The notes beneath the pieces were generated by a model that was not told where the DNA came from, made no database searches, and saw nothing but the letters and a program-made list of their open reading frames with translations. A stretch of 64,000 bases of DNA from Thalassotalea sp. PS06 (lineage in GTDB: Bacteria; Pseudomonadota; Gammaproteobacteria; Enterobacterales; Alteromonadaceae): positions 496,001 through 560,000 of the forward strand of contig NZ_CP041638.1 in the NCBI RefSeq assembly GCF_007197775.1. Direction: 5' to 3'. Shown piece by piece: positions 19,131-27,903 of this stretch. The position numbers and the translations under genes are program-made. Numbering within the stretch: position 1 is the first letter of the stretch; the number at the start of each line of letters is the position of its first letter.

Positions 19131-19158
19131 TTGTCCCATCGGTGGGTTTGAGTATAAT
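19131..19158 (+). promoter_or_regulatory. Sigma-70 promoter for rraB
   Basis: TTGTCC at 19131-19136 and a perfect TATAAT at 19153-19158 are separated by 16 bp. This is 29 bp upstream of the rraB start, giving a short leader. Confidence 0.7.
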
Positions 19159-19187
19159 GGCGGCAATTTATATAAACGAGACAAACT

Positions 19188-19523
19188 ATGACCATTCCTA
19201 ATGATGAAATTGGCTCGGTATTACTGGATATGCAGGATGCTGGTATGGATTTGAGTCAGCCTGTGGTTGTTGAATTTTTTCAGCTGTTTGAAGTAAAGGA
19301 TAATGCTCAGGCAATGGCAGACTTTTTGAAAACTCAGGAAGAAGTCATTGAGGTTAAATTGCACCCGGATCAAACCCCTGAGGTTTGGGATGTGGATTGC
19401 ACGGTAAAAATGATACCTAGCTATGACAATATCCGCGTCAAAGAAGCGTACTTTGAAAAACTGGCGCGCCAATATGATGGCTATAACGATGGCTGGGGTG
19501 TACATTTCGACGAGAGCGAATAG
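19188..19523 (+). CDS. rraB: Ribonuclease E inhibitor RraB
   Basis: A 111-residue acidic protein of the RraB family, which binds RNase E and lowers its cleavage of selected mRNAs. Typical features are the DMQDAGMDLSQPVVVEFFQLF start, the acidic middle, and the C-terminal YDNIRVKEAYFEKLARQYDGYNDGWG segment that characterises the family. Slightly shorter than E. coli RraB (138), mainly at the C-terminus. It has its own promoter immediately upstream and is convergent with the TRIC-type channel gene only 18 bp away. The window also carries rng (RNase G), a relative of RNase E. Confidence 0.9.
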   Translation: MTIPNDEIGSVLLDMQDAGMDLSQPVVVEFFQLFEVKDNAQAMADFLKTQEEVIEVKLHPDQTPEVWDVDCTVKMIPSYDNIRVKEAYFEKLARQYDGYNDGWGVHFDESE

Positions 19524-19541
19524 TCGCCTCGTCTGACTGGC

Positions 19542-20219
19542 TTAGTGTTCCTCTTCATCCTCGTGACCACGCTGGTTATGAACATCGTCATCGTCATCGA
19601 TAGAAAATGCTGGTAACGAAAATCCCCAATAAATGGCAGCTAGCCTTAACATCAATCCACAAGCCATCGCTACAAACAGCGAAAAGTTTTCACTTAATCC
19701 CAGGCCATCAAATATAACGAATAAACTGGCGGAAAATAACGCGACAACCGCATAGAATTCGCGGCGCAGTAATAACGGGATTTGATTACATATAATGTCA
19801 CGAATTATCCCCCCGGCTACACCTGTAATGGTTCCCATGATGACTGCCATCAGTCCGGTCATTTGATAATCGAGCGCTTTTTGTGCACTTAAAACCGCAA
19901 ACATAGCCAATCCAAAGGCATCAACAACCATTAATAATCGCATCGGTACGTGGCTAGGCCGCCGCACAAATAACATGGTTACCAGGGATGTTATGACGAT
20001 AGAGTATATGTAGTCGTTTCGCGACAGCCAGAATACTTCAACTCCCATGATCAAATCACGTATAGTACCGCCTCCGACTGCCGTAACCGCAGCAAGCACC
20101 ATGACTCCGAAAGGATCGAGGCGATAACGCCCAGCAGTTAACGCACCAGATAATGCAAACGCCACAATCGCGATAGAGTTTGAATACTCGATAAAAGCCG
20201 AGATGTGGTGTTCTTCCAT
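19542..20219 (-). CDS. TRIC-type (YicG/UPF0126) cation channel protein
   Basis: A 225-residue integral membrane protein with seven hydrophobic segments and two repeated glycine-rich motifs, AVGGGTIRDLIMG and GVAGGIIRDIICN, diagnostic of the bacterial TRIC/YicG family. Bacterial members form trimeric channels for monovalent cations, and some relatives are implicated in glycine or amino-acid uptake. The C-terminal 20 residues are rich in Asp, Glu and His (SIDDDDDVHNQRGHEDEEEH), longer than in typical members (about 205), and could bind metal; that is inference. It is followed 7 bp upstream by the rhodanese lipoprotein gene, likely in the same transcript. Confidence 0.88.
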   Translation of the reverse strand: MEEHHISAFIEYSNSIAIVAFALSGALTAGRYRLDPFGVMVLAAVTAVGGGTIRDLIMGVEVFWLSRNDYIYSIVITSLVTMLFVRRPSHVPMRLLMVVDAFGLAMFAVLSAQKALDYQMTGLMAVIMGTITGVAGGIIRDIICNQIPLLLRREFYAVVALFSASLFVIFDGLGLSENFSLFVAMACGLMLRLAAIYWGFSLPAFSIDDDDDVHNQRGHEDEEEH

Positions 20220-20226
20220 CGCGATA

Positions 20227-20661
20227 TCAGTCTATAGTTTCAGTGTTAATCGTCTCTTCTGTTAAGGGTAGCTTATTGGCCTGCCATTGCTGAAAATCTC
20301 CCTGTAAATGGCTGACCCTTTGAAAGTTATTTTTGTTGAGGGCATCTATCGCGATTTGTGCCCGACGTCCGGAGCGACAATACACCACAATATTTTTATC
20401 TTTATATGGAGCTAGCAGGGAAATGTTCTGTTCGATTTGTTCGTGAGGGATGTTGACCGCACCAGTAATGTGACTCTCGGTAAACTCTTCAATACTTCTG
20501 ACATCGAGCAGCAAAAAGTCTTCGTCACTTTCCAGCATCACCAACAACTGACTTTGTGTCGTTTCCTCGGATAAATCGGTTGGGCTAATAGGTAGTTTTT
20601 CGGCACAGGCAAACAGAAACAGCGCTAATAGCGCCAGAGAAAGCGGCTTTTTCATGTTCAC
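20227..20661 (-). CDS. Rhodanese-domain lipoprotein
   Basis: A 144-residue envelope protein. The signal peptide ends with a lipobox, LFAC, with the cysteine at about residue 19. A single rhodanese domain follows: FLLLDVRSIEEFTESHITGAVNIPHEQI, then the active-site loop VVYCRSGRRAQIA with the catalytic cysteine present. Single rhodanese domains transfer sulfane sulfur or act as binding modules. Similar small periplasmic rhodaneses (PspE-like) are common in this group, often in metal or sulfur stress contexts. Its partner is unknown. It is 7 bp upstream of the TRIC-channel gene. Confidence 0.88.
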   Translation of the reverse strand: MNMKKPLSLALLALFLFACAEKLPISPTDLSEETTQSQLLVMLESDEDFLLLDVRSIEEFTESHITGAVNIPHEQIEQNISLLAPYKDKNIVVYCRSGRRAQIAIDALNKNNFQRVSHLQGDFQQWQANKLPLTEETINTETID

Positions 20662-20779
20662 TCCCTTATTGGCAAGCTTAACTTGAAGTTTAATGGTTAG
20701 TGGCGCATATTACCACCGAAACCCATTGAAGTGTTACGGCGGCGGATGATAAACCGGCGGTTTCCGAATTGCTAACGCC

Positions 20780-21487
20780 CTATAAGGTCTTGTCTTTTAG
20801 CGCATTTAGCATATTCAGAACAATTTGTGATGAATTAACCGACGCCGTCTCAAGGTAGGCTTCAAATGATGTCGGTGATTCTTTACCAGCAATATCTGAC
20901 ATTGAACGGATCACTACAAATGGCACAGAAAACTGATGACAGGTTTGCGCGATCGCCGCGCCTTCCATTTCTACCGCAGCCATGGTTGGGAAATTTGCGC
21001 GCGCTTTAGCGATATCTTCGTCTTTAGTCATAAAGGTATCACCCGTAGTGATAAGTCCAGTGAGGGTCTGGATACCTTCTAGCTGATTAATTCCTGTTTG
21101 TGCCGCTTCTACCAGCGTCGGGTGCGGAATAAACGCTGCTGGCATTGCCGGGAGTTGACCAATTTCGTAACCAAATGCAGTTACGTCGGCGTCATGATAA
21201 CGAACTTCTGAACTGATCACGATATCACCAACTTTTAACGACTGCTCAAAGCCGCCGGCGCTACCAGTATTTACCACGTAATCTGGAGAGAACTTATCAA
21301 TCAATAAGGCGGTCGCAAGGGCAGATGCAACTTTGCCGATGCCCGATTGTACTAAAACTACGTCAGTACCCTCAATGGTGCCGCTGTAGAAGGTGTAACC
21401 CGCATGGGTAGATTCCACTGGATTTTCCAGTTTCGATTTCAAAATAGCAACTTCGGGCTCCATCGCCCCAATGATACCGACTTTCAT
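20780..21487 (-). CDS. mtnN: 5'-methylthioadenosine/S-adenosylhomocysteine nucleosidase
   Basis: A 235-residue cytoplasmic nucleosidase (MtnN/Pfs) that cleaves adenine from methylthioadenosine and S-adenosylhomocysteine, removing inhibitory SAM by-products and making the precursor of the LuxS/AI-2 route. [20 protein letters not shown] is the start signature; NTGSAGGF, the substrate-site [10 protein letters not shown] and the catalytic aspartate in RSMSDIAG are all present. The length matches E. coli (232). The gene is separated from the rhodanese gene by 118 bp and from the dUTPase gene by 136 bp that includes the latter's terminator. Confidence 0.95.
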   Translation of the reverse strand: MKVGIIGAMEPEVAILKSKLENPVESTHAGYTFYSGTIEGTDVVLVQSGIGKVASALATALLIDKFSPDYVVNTGSAGGFEQSLKVGDIVISSEVRYHDADVTAFGYEIGQLPAMPAAFIPHPTLVEAAQTGINQLEGIQTLTGLITTGDTFMTKDEDIAKARANFPTMAAVEMEGAAIAQTCHQFSVPFVVIRSMSDIAGKESPTSFEAYLETASVNSSQIVLNMLNALKDKTL

Positions 21488-21560
21488 GCAATGACCTTTG
21501 GAAATTAGTTAAGTGTGCGGATTATAAAGTATTGAGCCACAAAAGGTGAGAGCTAGGCAT

Positions 21561-21596
21561 AAAAAAAGACCCGAGGTATATTGCTCAGGTCTTTTC
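21561..21596 (-). terminator. Terminator after the dUTPase gene (minus strand)
   Basis: On the minus strand AAAAGACCTGAG pairs with CTCGGGTCTTTT (one G-T pair) around a short loop, then runs into T's. It is 28 bp past the dUTPase stop. Confidence 0.75.
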
Positions 21597-21623
21597 GTAT
21601 GAATTATTGTTTTGCTTGTTTGC

Positions 21624-22253
21624 TTAAGCTGGGTAGGCCGCTTTCAAGCCGTTGTAGACCTGCTGCTGGAAGTCGCTGGCGCTGCTATCCAATGAGTCGA
21701 CTAAATCGGCTAACACTTCATTGTCCTCTTTACCATTCCAGACTTTGATGTAAGTCCCATCTTTATAGCCATGATCCTGGCGGAAGAAGTTAAGGGTGTT
21801 TTTACCTACATACTGGCGGAATAGTTCGTCCAGATCCATTTCCATCAATTGCAAACAGGCAGCGAAACTTGGGCCATCGAAACGCTGCTCACTAACTGCT
21901 GCGCCCGCTAACACCTCTAACACTTTTTTAAAATCATCACCCGCTAACGGTTGTTGAATTTCCGTCGCCAGGGTTTCTGCGATTTTATTGGTATCTGCTT
22001 CCTGCATTAGACGTAAACTTAATCCAAAGTGGAAGATATCAACCAGTTCAAGTTGTACTTGTGGCACGTCACATTCCTGATGCTTCCACCATTTCCAACC
22101 GTGATGATCGAGCATTTCTGCACATTCTACCCAGATTGCGCGATACCACTCAAAACCGTTTTCGCGCCAAGTTTCGCTGACACGTGAATTCATCGCATCT
22201 TGCATCGTTAACATTTGTTTTATTTGCGTTACCGCAACGGATAAATCAGCCAT
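21624..22253 (-). CDS. All-alpha dimeric dUTPase (dUTPase_2)
   Basis: A 209-residue all-helical NTP pyrophosphatase that hydrolyses dUTP to dUMP and keeps uracil out of DNA. The metal-binding pattern is visible: ECAEMLDH in the first half and QLELVDIFHFGLSL further on, the ExxE ... ExxD arrangement of dimeric dUTPases. NFFRQDHGYKDGTYIKVW near the C-terminus is conserved in the family. This type is unrelated to the trimeric Dut of E. coli and is known in many Alteromonadales and phages. The start ATG is 63 bp from the regulator gene, on the same strand. Confidence 0.88.
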   Translation of the reverse strand: MADLSVAVTQIKQMLTMQDAMNSRVSETWRENGFEWYRAIWVECAEMLDHHGWKWWKHQECDVPQVQLELVDIFHFGLSLRLMQEADTNKIAETLATEIQQPLAGDDFKKVLEVLAGAAVSEQRFDGPSFAACLQLMEMDLDELFRQYVGKNTLNFFRQDHGYKDGTYIKVWNGKEDNEVLADLVDSLDSSASDFQQQVYNGLKAAYPA

Positions 22254-22316
22254 ATTTGAAGTAGTCCATGTCCGTTTTAAATTTCGCTATAGTGTGCCTG
22301 AATTAGGCGGTAATTG

Positions 22317-23054
22317 CTATGTGTCCCGACGCAGTTTCCGGAAGGTGGAAAGCTCCCATGGACGCATGGCTAAAAGCACGCCGATATTCTGTCTGTCGGA
22401 TGGGGGAATATGACTGTCCTGTTGATTCAATTCTGCGCATTCCTGTTTCAGGTATTGAAGTTTTTTCTTAATCAGATTGATACTCGAAGCGCTATAGCTG
22501 CCTCTTAAGTAAAACCGAAAAGCATGATCATCCTGAAAATCGGACATCAGAAACTTATTCATTACGTCATTAGCAATAAATCGTTCCAGTGGACCGCGAT
22601 TAATCCACTGAAAATCCTGAGCGATAAGAAGCTTATAGTGATTGTTCGGCAACAGCTGAATCATGTTTAATTTATCGAGACGCACCATTAATCGTACCGC
22701 CTCAAGAGGCTCTATTTGATATTGCTCGATAATTTCCTGGTAACTCCAGCCATCGCGGACGCAGGCGGCAACCAATAAAAGCCTGGGATCATCAACCAAT
22801 TCCTGCTCCTGCTCCAGGGTTAACTGGGAGATTTTCTGTTCTTGCTGCTCTACCAGAAGAAAAAAGTCCGACAGGCTAAGTTCCAGTAATTGGCAAAGTT
22901 GTTCGAGGCGATCCATGGTTAGCTTTTGCTGCGAAAAGAATCGCTTTACATTGGCTTCACTCATCGAAAAACGCCGGGCAATATCGGCATAGGTTAAGTG
23001 TTGCTGTTTTAGCAGCTTTTTAAGCAATTGCATTGTCTTGGGAATTTGTGACAT
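22317..23054 (-). CDS. XRE-family helix-turn-helix regulator
   Basis: A 245-residue DNA-binding protein. Residues about 8-62 form an XRE/Cro helix-turn-helix (LTYADIARRFSMSEANVKRFFSQQKLT, MDRLEQLCQLLELSLSDFF). The remaining 180 residues are a helical C-terminal domain of unknown role, with a second winged-helix-like stretch, WSYQEIIEQYQIEPLEAVRLMVRLDKL. It is divergent from the secreted-protein pair at 23.2 kb and may control it. An inverted repeat TTAAC-ACGAC-GTTAA lies between (23124-23138). Its ligand is unknown. Confidence 0.8.
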   Translation of the reverse strand: MSQIPKTMQLLKKLLKQQHLTYADIARRFSMSEANVKRFFSQQKLTMDRLEQLCQLLELSLSDFFLLVEQQEQKISQLTLEQEQELVDDPRLLLVAACVRDGWSYQEIIEQYQIEPLEAVRLMVRLDKLNMIQLLPNNHYKLLIAQDFQWINRGPLERFIANDVMNKFLMSDFQDDHAFRFYLRGSYSASSINLIKKKLQYLKQECAELNQQDSHIPPSDRQNIGVLLAMRPWELSTFRKLRRDT

Positions 23055-23123
23055 GTCTTATTTTCGCCTCAAGAAAGTTCAATTCTTATCAAAAGTACAT
23101 TTTTATAATACCTTAGGTTGAGA

Positions 23124-23138
23124 TTAACACGACGTTAA
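23124..23138. promoter_or_regulatory. Possible operator (inverted repeat)
   Basis: TTAAC and GTTAA flank ACGAC in the 174-bp divergent gap between the XRE regulator gene and the secreted Gly/Ala-rich protein gene. Its position suits an operator, but the repeat is short and could be chance. Confidence 0.3.
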
Positions 23139-23228
23139 CATTGTTGGTATACATAATTGCATTCCCCTTCCATAGTTACCGTGCTTCATCGATTGAAGTA
23201 GATAACAAACTTTTAGAAGGAAACCATT

Positions 23229-23627
23229 ATGAAAACTCTAACGATTATCTCAACTATCTCAACAATGATTCTGGCATTGATGTCTGGCTCGGCAATTGCG
23301 GCTGGCGGTGTATCTGAACATTCCGGGCAAGCGGGTAAGCATACTAGCTTGGCGGTATCCAATGCCGGTGTTGCCAGTGGCAAAGCCGTAAGTGGTGTGG
23401 TGGCGGTGCCGTTAACCGTGCTTGGCGTGGCTGGTAACGCCAGTGGTAAAGCCGGCGATGCGTTAATGACCAATGCCATTACTACCGAACCCTTGCTTAT
23501 CAGCGACCTTACGGTTACCTCATCTCCGGTAGAAACGGTTAATGCCGATCCAGCGCCAAATGTCGTGATCAACATTGACAATCAACAGGCCAATGTCGGT
23601 CAGCAAGACAATGATGGTCAGGAGTAA
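23229..23627 (+). CDS. Secreted Gly/Ala/Val-rich protein of unknown function
   Basis: A 132-residue exported protein. The signal peptide ends at AIA-AGG (about residue 24). The mature part is low in aromatic and charged residues, with repeated SGKA/SGQAGK units (KAVSGVVAVP, GNASGKAGDAL), then an Asn/Asp/Gln-rich tail (NIDNQQANVGQQDNDGQE). No family is recognised. It has a strong GAAGGAAACC ribosome site, and the next gene starts 5 bp after its stop, so the two are surely one operon. It could be a small adhesive, amyloid-like or partner protein; that is only inference. Confidence 0.72.
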   Translation: MKTLTIISTISTMILALMSGSAIAAGGVSEHSGQAGKHTSLAVSNAGVASGKAVSGVVAVPLTVLGVAGNASGKAGDALMTNAITTEPLLISDLTVTSSPVETVNADPAPNVVINIDNQQANVGQQDNDGQE

Positions 23628-23632
23628 TACTG

Positions 23633-24448
23633 ATGCGAAACTTATCCTGGATTAAATCAATAGCACTTGGCTTGATATTAAGCCTTTCGATTAACAGCAG
23701 TTGGGCTGGCAGTGCCAGCCCAGAGGATAATCAACATGATGTAGAGGTATTAAAGTCTTTTGCGAAGAACGTGGAGCGTTACGCCGCAGAGCAGGGAGCC
23801 AGAGCGTTTATTATCGGCAGAGTTGGCCGACCTAAATCGCAATTGCCAGACGGAGTAACATTTACCCATGCGGCAATCGCTGTGTATTCGCAAATACAGC
23901 TGGATAATGGTGATAAGGTGCAGGGTTACGCCGTTCACAACTTATATACCAAGGAGGATGATAAGAGTAAGAGTGAGTTAGTTACCGATTACCCGATAGA
24001 TTTCTTCTGGGGTGTGCATGAGCTTAAAGCCGGGATCATTATTCCTGAGCCGGCGCTGCAGCAAAGGCTGATACAGGCGATTGCCCGGGGTGACAACGTT
24101 AAGGTACATAACGCAGAGTATTCGGTAATGTCGAATCCGTTCAATAACGAATATCAAAACTGTACCGAGCATACGTTAGATCTGATTAATGCCAGTATTT
24201 ATCAGACGACCGATATGGCGAAGCTAAAAGCCAATGCCGAAGCGCATTTTCAGCCGCAACGGATAAAAACCAGCCCTATAACCTTAATGCTAGGCTCTGC
24301 GTTTATGAAGGATCTAACCATGAAAGACCATAGTGGTAAGATTTACACGGCAACATTTACGTCAATCGCACGCTATTTAAATAACAATAACCTGATGAGC
24401 GAAGCGGTATTGCTGGATGAAAATGGAACTGTCGAACAATTGCTGTAG
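23633..24448 (+). CDS. DUF2145-like exported protein
   Basis: A 271-residue exported protein with a signal peptide ending near SSWAG (residue 26). The mature protein resembles DUF2145: a helical start, then ARAFIIGRVGRP, TFTHAAIAVY, the conserved YAVHNLYTKED, FFWGVHELKAGIIIP and a QNCTEHTLDLINA segment. That Cys...His pattern with an early histidine (THAA) recalls an NlpC/P60-like papain fold, so a hydrolase role is conceivable but not shown. It follows the Gly/Ala-rich protein gene by 5 bp. A hairpin terminator follows. Confidence 0.72.
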   Translation: MRNLSWIKSIALGLILSLSINSSWAGSASPEDNQHDVEVLKSFAKNVERYAAEQGARAFIIGRVGRPKSQLPDGVTFTHAAIAVYSQIQLDNGDKVQGYAVHNLYTKEDDKSKSELVTDYPIDFFWGVHELKAGIIIPEPALQQRLIQAIARGDNVKVHNAEYSVMSNPFNNEYQNCTEHTLDLINASIYQTTDMAKLKANAEAHFQPQRIKTSPITLMLGSAFMKDLTMKDHSGKIYTATFTSIARYLNNNNLMSEAVLLDENGTVEQLL

Positions 24449-24474
24449 CCTTCTCAGAAAAGCCAATATAACTA

Positions 24475-24530
24475 TTCTTTTTCCGGTGCTTTAATTAATC
24501 ATCAATAGGCACCGGAGAAAGAATTTTCGA
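24475..24530 (+). terminator. Terminator after the DUF2145-like gene, possibly bidirectional
   Basis: A 15-bp stem, TTCTTTTTCCGGTGC (24475-24489) with GCACCGGAGAAAGAA (24509-24523), has one G-T pair and is followed by TTTTC. It lies between convergent genes and could serve both. Confidence 0.65.
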
Positions 24531-24605
24531 CAGTGAAACTCTTACCAATTGTCGAGCATAGGCTTGGTTGCACATTCAGCCGGTTATCGGGTTAACATGG
24601 TGAGG

Positions 24606-25901
24606 CTAAGTTTTCTTATTGGGCACAGCACTGTCATCATTGATAAAGCGATTCATTACCGTTGCCGCTGTCATATCGCCCGTGACATTAACCACCGAGC
24701 GGCCCATATCTAATAACCGATCAACACCTAAAATCAGCGCCATACCTTCAACGGGCAGTCCCTGACTGGCTAATGTTCCAGCAAGTATTGGTAGAGAAGA
24801 TGAAGGAATGCCGGGGGCACCAATCGAGGCGACCAGGCTTAGCAAGACGATAGTCACCATTTGTGTGTTGGTTAAATCAATACCAAATGCCTGAGCGATA
24901 AATAGCACCACAGTCGCCTGATACATAGCCGTAGCATCCATATTAATGGTGGTACCTAATGGCACGATGAGTCGACTAACCTGAGGTTTGACGCCGTGCA
25001 GGGTTTCGGTAACTCGTAAAGTGACAGGCATGGTTGCACTTGACGATGAAGTCGCTAATGCCAGCGCCATCACTTCCCGGCAATTCTTCAGAAATGTCAT
25101 TGGAGATTTGTTGGCAACGAGGGCAACGAGCACAAGGTACAGTGCGATGATACACAACAATCCAATGAGAACATTGGCGAAAAACATCGACACCGCACTA
25201 ATTGCTCCTAACCCTTTAGTAATAATGACATTGGCAATCAGGCCAAACACTACAATCGGGGTGTATTTCATTAACCACAATACGATAGTCATGCATAACG
25301 ACTGCACACTTTCCATTAATTCAAGTAACGGTCGCGCGCTTTTTCTGTCCATGTGCAACAACCCAAAGCCAAAAATAATCGCCGCAACGACAACCTGAAG
25401 CATTTGGTTTTTGCTTAAATGGCTAAACACGTTATTGGGGAATATGCCGGTAATGATGCCAATCAAACCATTTTCAGTAAGGTCTAGTTGTTTCATATCG
25501 GGATTCGTCAGGCTGCCCAGATAATCTGAGTTCATCACCGCGCCTGGTTGGATCCAACCTGCTAATAGAAAGGCTAATGCAATCGCTATTGTGCTAGTGA
25601 GGAGAATGTAAATAACGCCAAAGCCCAGGGTTTTAATAGCTCTGACATCATTGGAACTGGCGATACCCAATATCACCGAGCTGAGCACCAAAGGTAACAC
25701 GATAAATTTCAGTAGCATCATAAAAATAGTGCCGGGTAATGCCAGCCACTGACCGATAGATTTGGCCGTAGCGCTGTCGATAAGAGCAAGGTTTTCACTA
25801 AATAGTGTGCCAACAGCGAAGCCGAGAATTAGGGCAATTAATACCTTGAACCAAAGCTGTTGACGAAATTTAGAGGGGGTGGTTTGTTGTATTTCTGACA
25901 T
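24606..25901 (-). CDS. Dicarboxylate/amino acid:cation symporter (DAACS family)
   Basis: A sodium- or proton-coupled carrier of the GltP/DctA family for glutamate, aspartate or C4-dicarboxylates, in the inner membrane. The chosen start (MSEIQQTTPSK, 25901) gives 431 residues, close to the family's usual 420-440; an upstream ATG at 25967 would add 22 unlike residues. Family signatures include the serine-rich reentrant loop LALATSSSSATMPVTL, the cation site GTTINMDATAMYQ, and GAPGIPSSSLPILA plus DRLLDMGRSVVNVTGD near the C-terminus. About eight membrane helices are visible. The substrate cannot be fixed from sequence alone. Confidence 0.92.
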   Translation of the reverse strand: MSEIQQTTPSKFRQQLWFKVLIALILGFAVGTLFSENLALIDSATAKSIGQWLALPGTIFMMLLKFIVLPLVLSSVILGIASSNDVRAIKTLGFGVIYILLTSTIAIALAFLLAGWIQPGAVMNSDYLGSLTNPDMKQLDLTENGLIGIITGIFPNNVFSHLSKNQMLQVVVAAIIFGFGLLHMDRKSARPLLELMESVQSLCMTIVLWLMKYTPIVVFGLIANVIITKGLGAISAVSMFFANVLIGLLCIIALYLVLVALVANKSPMTFLKNCREVMALALATSSSSATMPVTLRVTETLHGVKPQVSRLIVPLGTTINMDATAMYQATVVLFIAQAFGIDLTNTQMVTIVLLSLVASIGAPGIPSSSLPILAGTLASQGLPVEGMALILGVDRLLDMGRSVVNVTGDMTAATVMNRFINDDSAVPNKKT

Positions 25902-25973
25902 GTTACGGATACGGCATTGTTGTTTTTTATAAGTTAACGCCGTTTGTCGACACATGAAAGCGTTCAACCGCTT

Positions 25974-26438
25974 TTATTTTCGGTGTTGCTGTAAATATCT
26001 ATCCAGTTGATTGGCAAACTGTTGTTTATCAGCCGCAGATAAAGCCGCTGGACCGGATGTCTGTACGCCACTGGCACGCATAGTGTCGTAAAAGTCGCGC
26101 ATATTAAGGCGAGCACCGATATTTTCTTTACTGAATAGTTCACCTCTGGGGGACAGTGCGATTGCGCCTTTGTCGATGACTTCTTTTGCCAAGGGAATAT
26201 CCTGAGTGATCACCAGATCATTTGCTTGCACCCTGCGCACGATTTCATTATCTGCCACATCAAAACCAGCACTTACCTGAGTAAAGTGTATGTATCGCGA
26301 TGGTGGCACCCGCATTGAGTGATTAGCCAGTAATCGGGTTGGAGTCTGGGTACGATCTGCCGCTTTAAAAAGTATCTCTTTTATGGCTACCGGGCAGGCA
26401 TCGGCATCTACCCAGACAGTTATTGGTTGGCTCGGCAT
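25974..26438 (-). CDS. yaiI: YaiI/YqxD family protein (DUF188)
   Basis: A 154-residue protein of the UPF0178/DUF188 family, with the typical start [22 protein letters not shown] and the segments [43 protein letters not shown] and [14 protein letters not shown]. The conserved aspartates suggest a PIN-like, metal-dependent nuclease fold; a function has not been firmly established. It begins one base before the CAP-domain gene ends, so these minus-strand genes form a transcript. Confidence 0.9.
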   Translation of the reverse strand: MPSQPITVWVDADACPVAIKEILFKAADRTQTPTRLLANHSMRVPPSRYIHFTQVSAGFDVADNEIVRRVQANDLVITQDIPLAKEVIDKGAIALSPRGELFSKENIGARLNMRDFYDTMRASGVQTSGPAALSAADKQQFANQLDRYLQQHRK

Positions 26439-26439
26439 G

Positions 26440-27063
26440 TTAGAAACCCTCCTGATTGTTATCAGATTCTAAGACAGGATCAAATATTGATTTATTGGGG
26501 ATCTGCTCTTTGGTAAATTCACTTTGTTGATCAGGACTATCGCCTTTACTCACGTACACCACCCAGTACTGAACATGAGGAGCATTCTCATCAAGGAAAA
26601 ATCCGACACCAATTTCATCCTGTTCCCGGTAAAACGGTAACTCGCCAAGCAAATGCTGGCGGTGCGCATCAGATAGCTTAAACGCTCGCCAGACTTGTTC
26701 CGCAGAGCTGTAGCCACCAGCGATGGCTTCTACCTGATTACTCATCATTCCCCCATAATAGTTCGGTAACTGATAACCGCCATTTCTAAGATGGGAGTTA
26801 GGGCTACCATTTAAGTTATGCATCACTAATCCTCTTTCAGCCATAACCTTGGCTTTTTCTAACGCCAGCTTTGTTAATAATCCATTGCAACGAAGATGAG
26901 GACGCTGCTGTTGAGGATCATTTGCGATTAATGTCACCAAAGCTTCCGCTTCCGGAACATTGCCACATTGTTGCGGTTGCGCTGCTGATGGATTGGCCAG
27001 AGAGACCATGCATACACAGTAAAGGCAGGAAAAGATAGAGATAAATGCTGCGGGTATTTTCAT
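26440..27063 (-). CDS. Exported CAP-domain (SCP/PR-1-like) protein
   Basis: A 207-residue secreted protein. A signal peptide (residues 1 to about 28, ending ANPSAAQ) precedes a CAP/SCP domain: [65 protein letters not shown] and [10 protein letters not shown]. The two histidines and the acidic residues of the usual CAP cavity are in place (MHN, VEAI, AHRQHLL). Bacterial CAP proteins are widespread and poorly understood; proposed roles include calcium binding, proteolysis and sporulation signalling. The C-terminal 30 residues are polar and probably disordered. It ends 1 bp from yaiI. Confidence 0.88.
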   Translation of the reverse strand: MKIPAAFISIFSCLYCVCMVSLANPSAAQPQQCGNVPEAEALVTLIANDPQQQRPHLRCNGLLTKLALEKAKVMAERGLVMHNLNGSPNSHLRNGGYQLPNYYGGMMSNQVEAIAGGYSSAEQVWRAFKLSDAHRQHLLGELPFYREQDEIGVGFFLDENAPHVQYWVVYVSKGDSPDQQSEFTKEQIPNKSIFDPVLESDNNQEGF

Positions 27064-27216
27064 GGGGATTTCAAGGTTACTGCTTCATTGAGGTTTCATT
27101 GCAACACAAGCTTAACGAAATGCAAAGGGGAGTTATTGATTTTATGGGAAATTTTATTGTTAGCGACAAAAAGGCAGGCAATCTGTCGCTAACTCTTTGA
27201 TTGCAGTATCTGTGGT

Positions 27217-27882
27217 TTAGTAGCTAGAGAAGTTCAGACCAAAGTAGTTAACCACCGCGGCTAGCAGTAACCACACGGTGATCGCAATCAGGCCATTCTT
27301 GAACCTTATCTCATTGTCATTTACCGGCAAGGCTTTTTGTTTCTTACGACCGGTAATAATCGCGCCAATGACATTATCGCCACGGATAACATGTAAGATG
27401 CCAGCGAGTGCATGAATAGCAATCAATACCAGCAGTACATCAAACAGGGTTTTGTGCCATGACACCATAAATGACGCGGTATCTTCACCGACAAAGGCAT
27501 ACAGTGGCCCTTCACTGAATACATCGTCAGAGCTGAACAATCCGGTGGTAAGCTGTAAGCCTAAGGTGAGTAATAATGCCATAACCATATACGCGCCAAC
27601 CGGGTTATGGCCAACATGTGGACGGGCAATGTCATTGCAGCGCCAGGCCTTAAATACGGTTACCGGCGATTTAACAAAGTTAACGAACCTTGATGTATGA
27701 CTGCCAGCAAAGCCCCAGAATATCCGGGTTAGCCAAAGTGCAAGCAGGGTAAAACCCGCAATAAAATGCCATTCGAACATCCCTTCTTCACCCGTATACC
27801 AAAGCAAAGCCAGCAAAATCAGCTGGCTCAGATGGTAAACTCGGGTAAAACTATCCCAGATTTTTACAGTATTACTCGACAT
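27217..27882 (-). CDS. Cytochrome b561-type diheme membrane protein
   Basis: A 221-residue inner-membrane cytochrome b of the Ni-hydrogenase/cytochrome b561 family (COG3658-like). Four transmembrane helices carry the probable heme-ligand histidines: VYHLSQL in helix 1, FEWHFIAGFTLLALW in helix 2, and SWHKTLFDVLLVLIAIHALAGILH in helix 3/4. The family passes electrons between quinones or soluble cytochromes. The next gene upstream, 21 bp away, encodes a cytochrome b562-like periplasmic protein; the pair is likely an electron-transfer unit. Confidence 0.88.
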   Translation of the reverse strand: MSSNTVKIWDSFTRVYHLSQLILLALLWYTGEEGMFEWHFIAGFTLLALWLTRIFWGFAGSHTSRFVNFVKSPVTVFKAWRCNDIARPHVGHNPVGAYMVMALLLTLGLQLTTGLFSSDDVFSEGPLYAFVGEDTASFMVSWHKTLFDVLLVLIAIHALAGILHVIRGDNVIGAIITGRKKQKALPVNDNEIRFKNGLIAITVWLLLAAVVNYFGLNFSSY

Positions 27883-27903
27883 AAACTTAAATTAACTAAC
27901 TAA

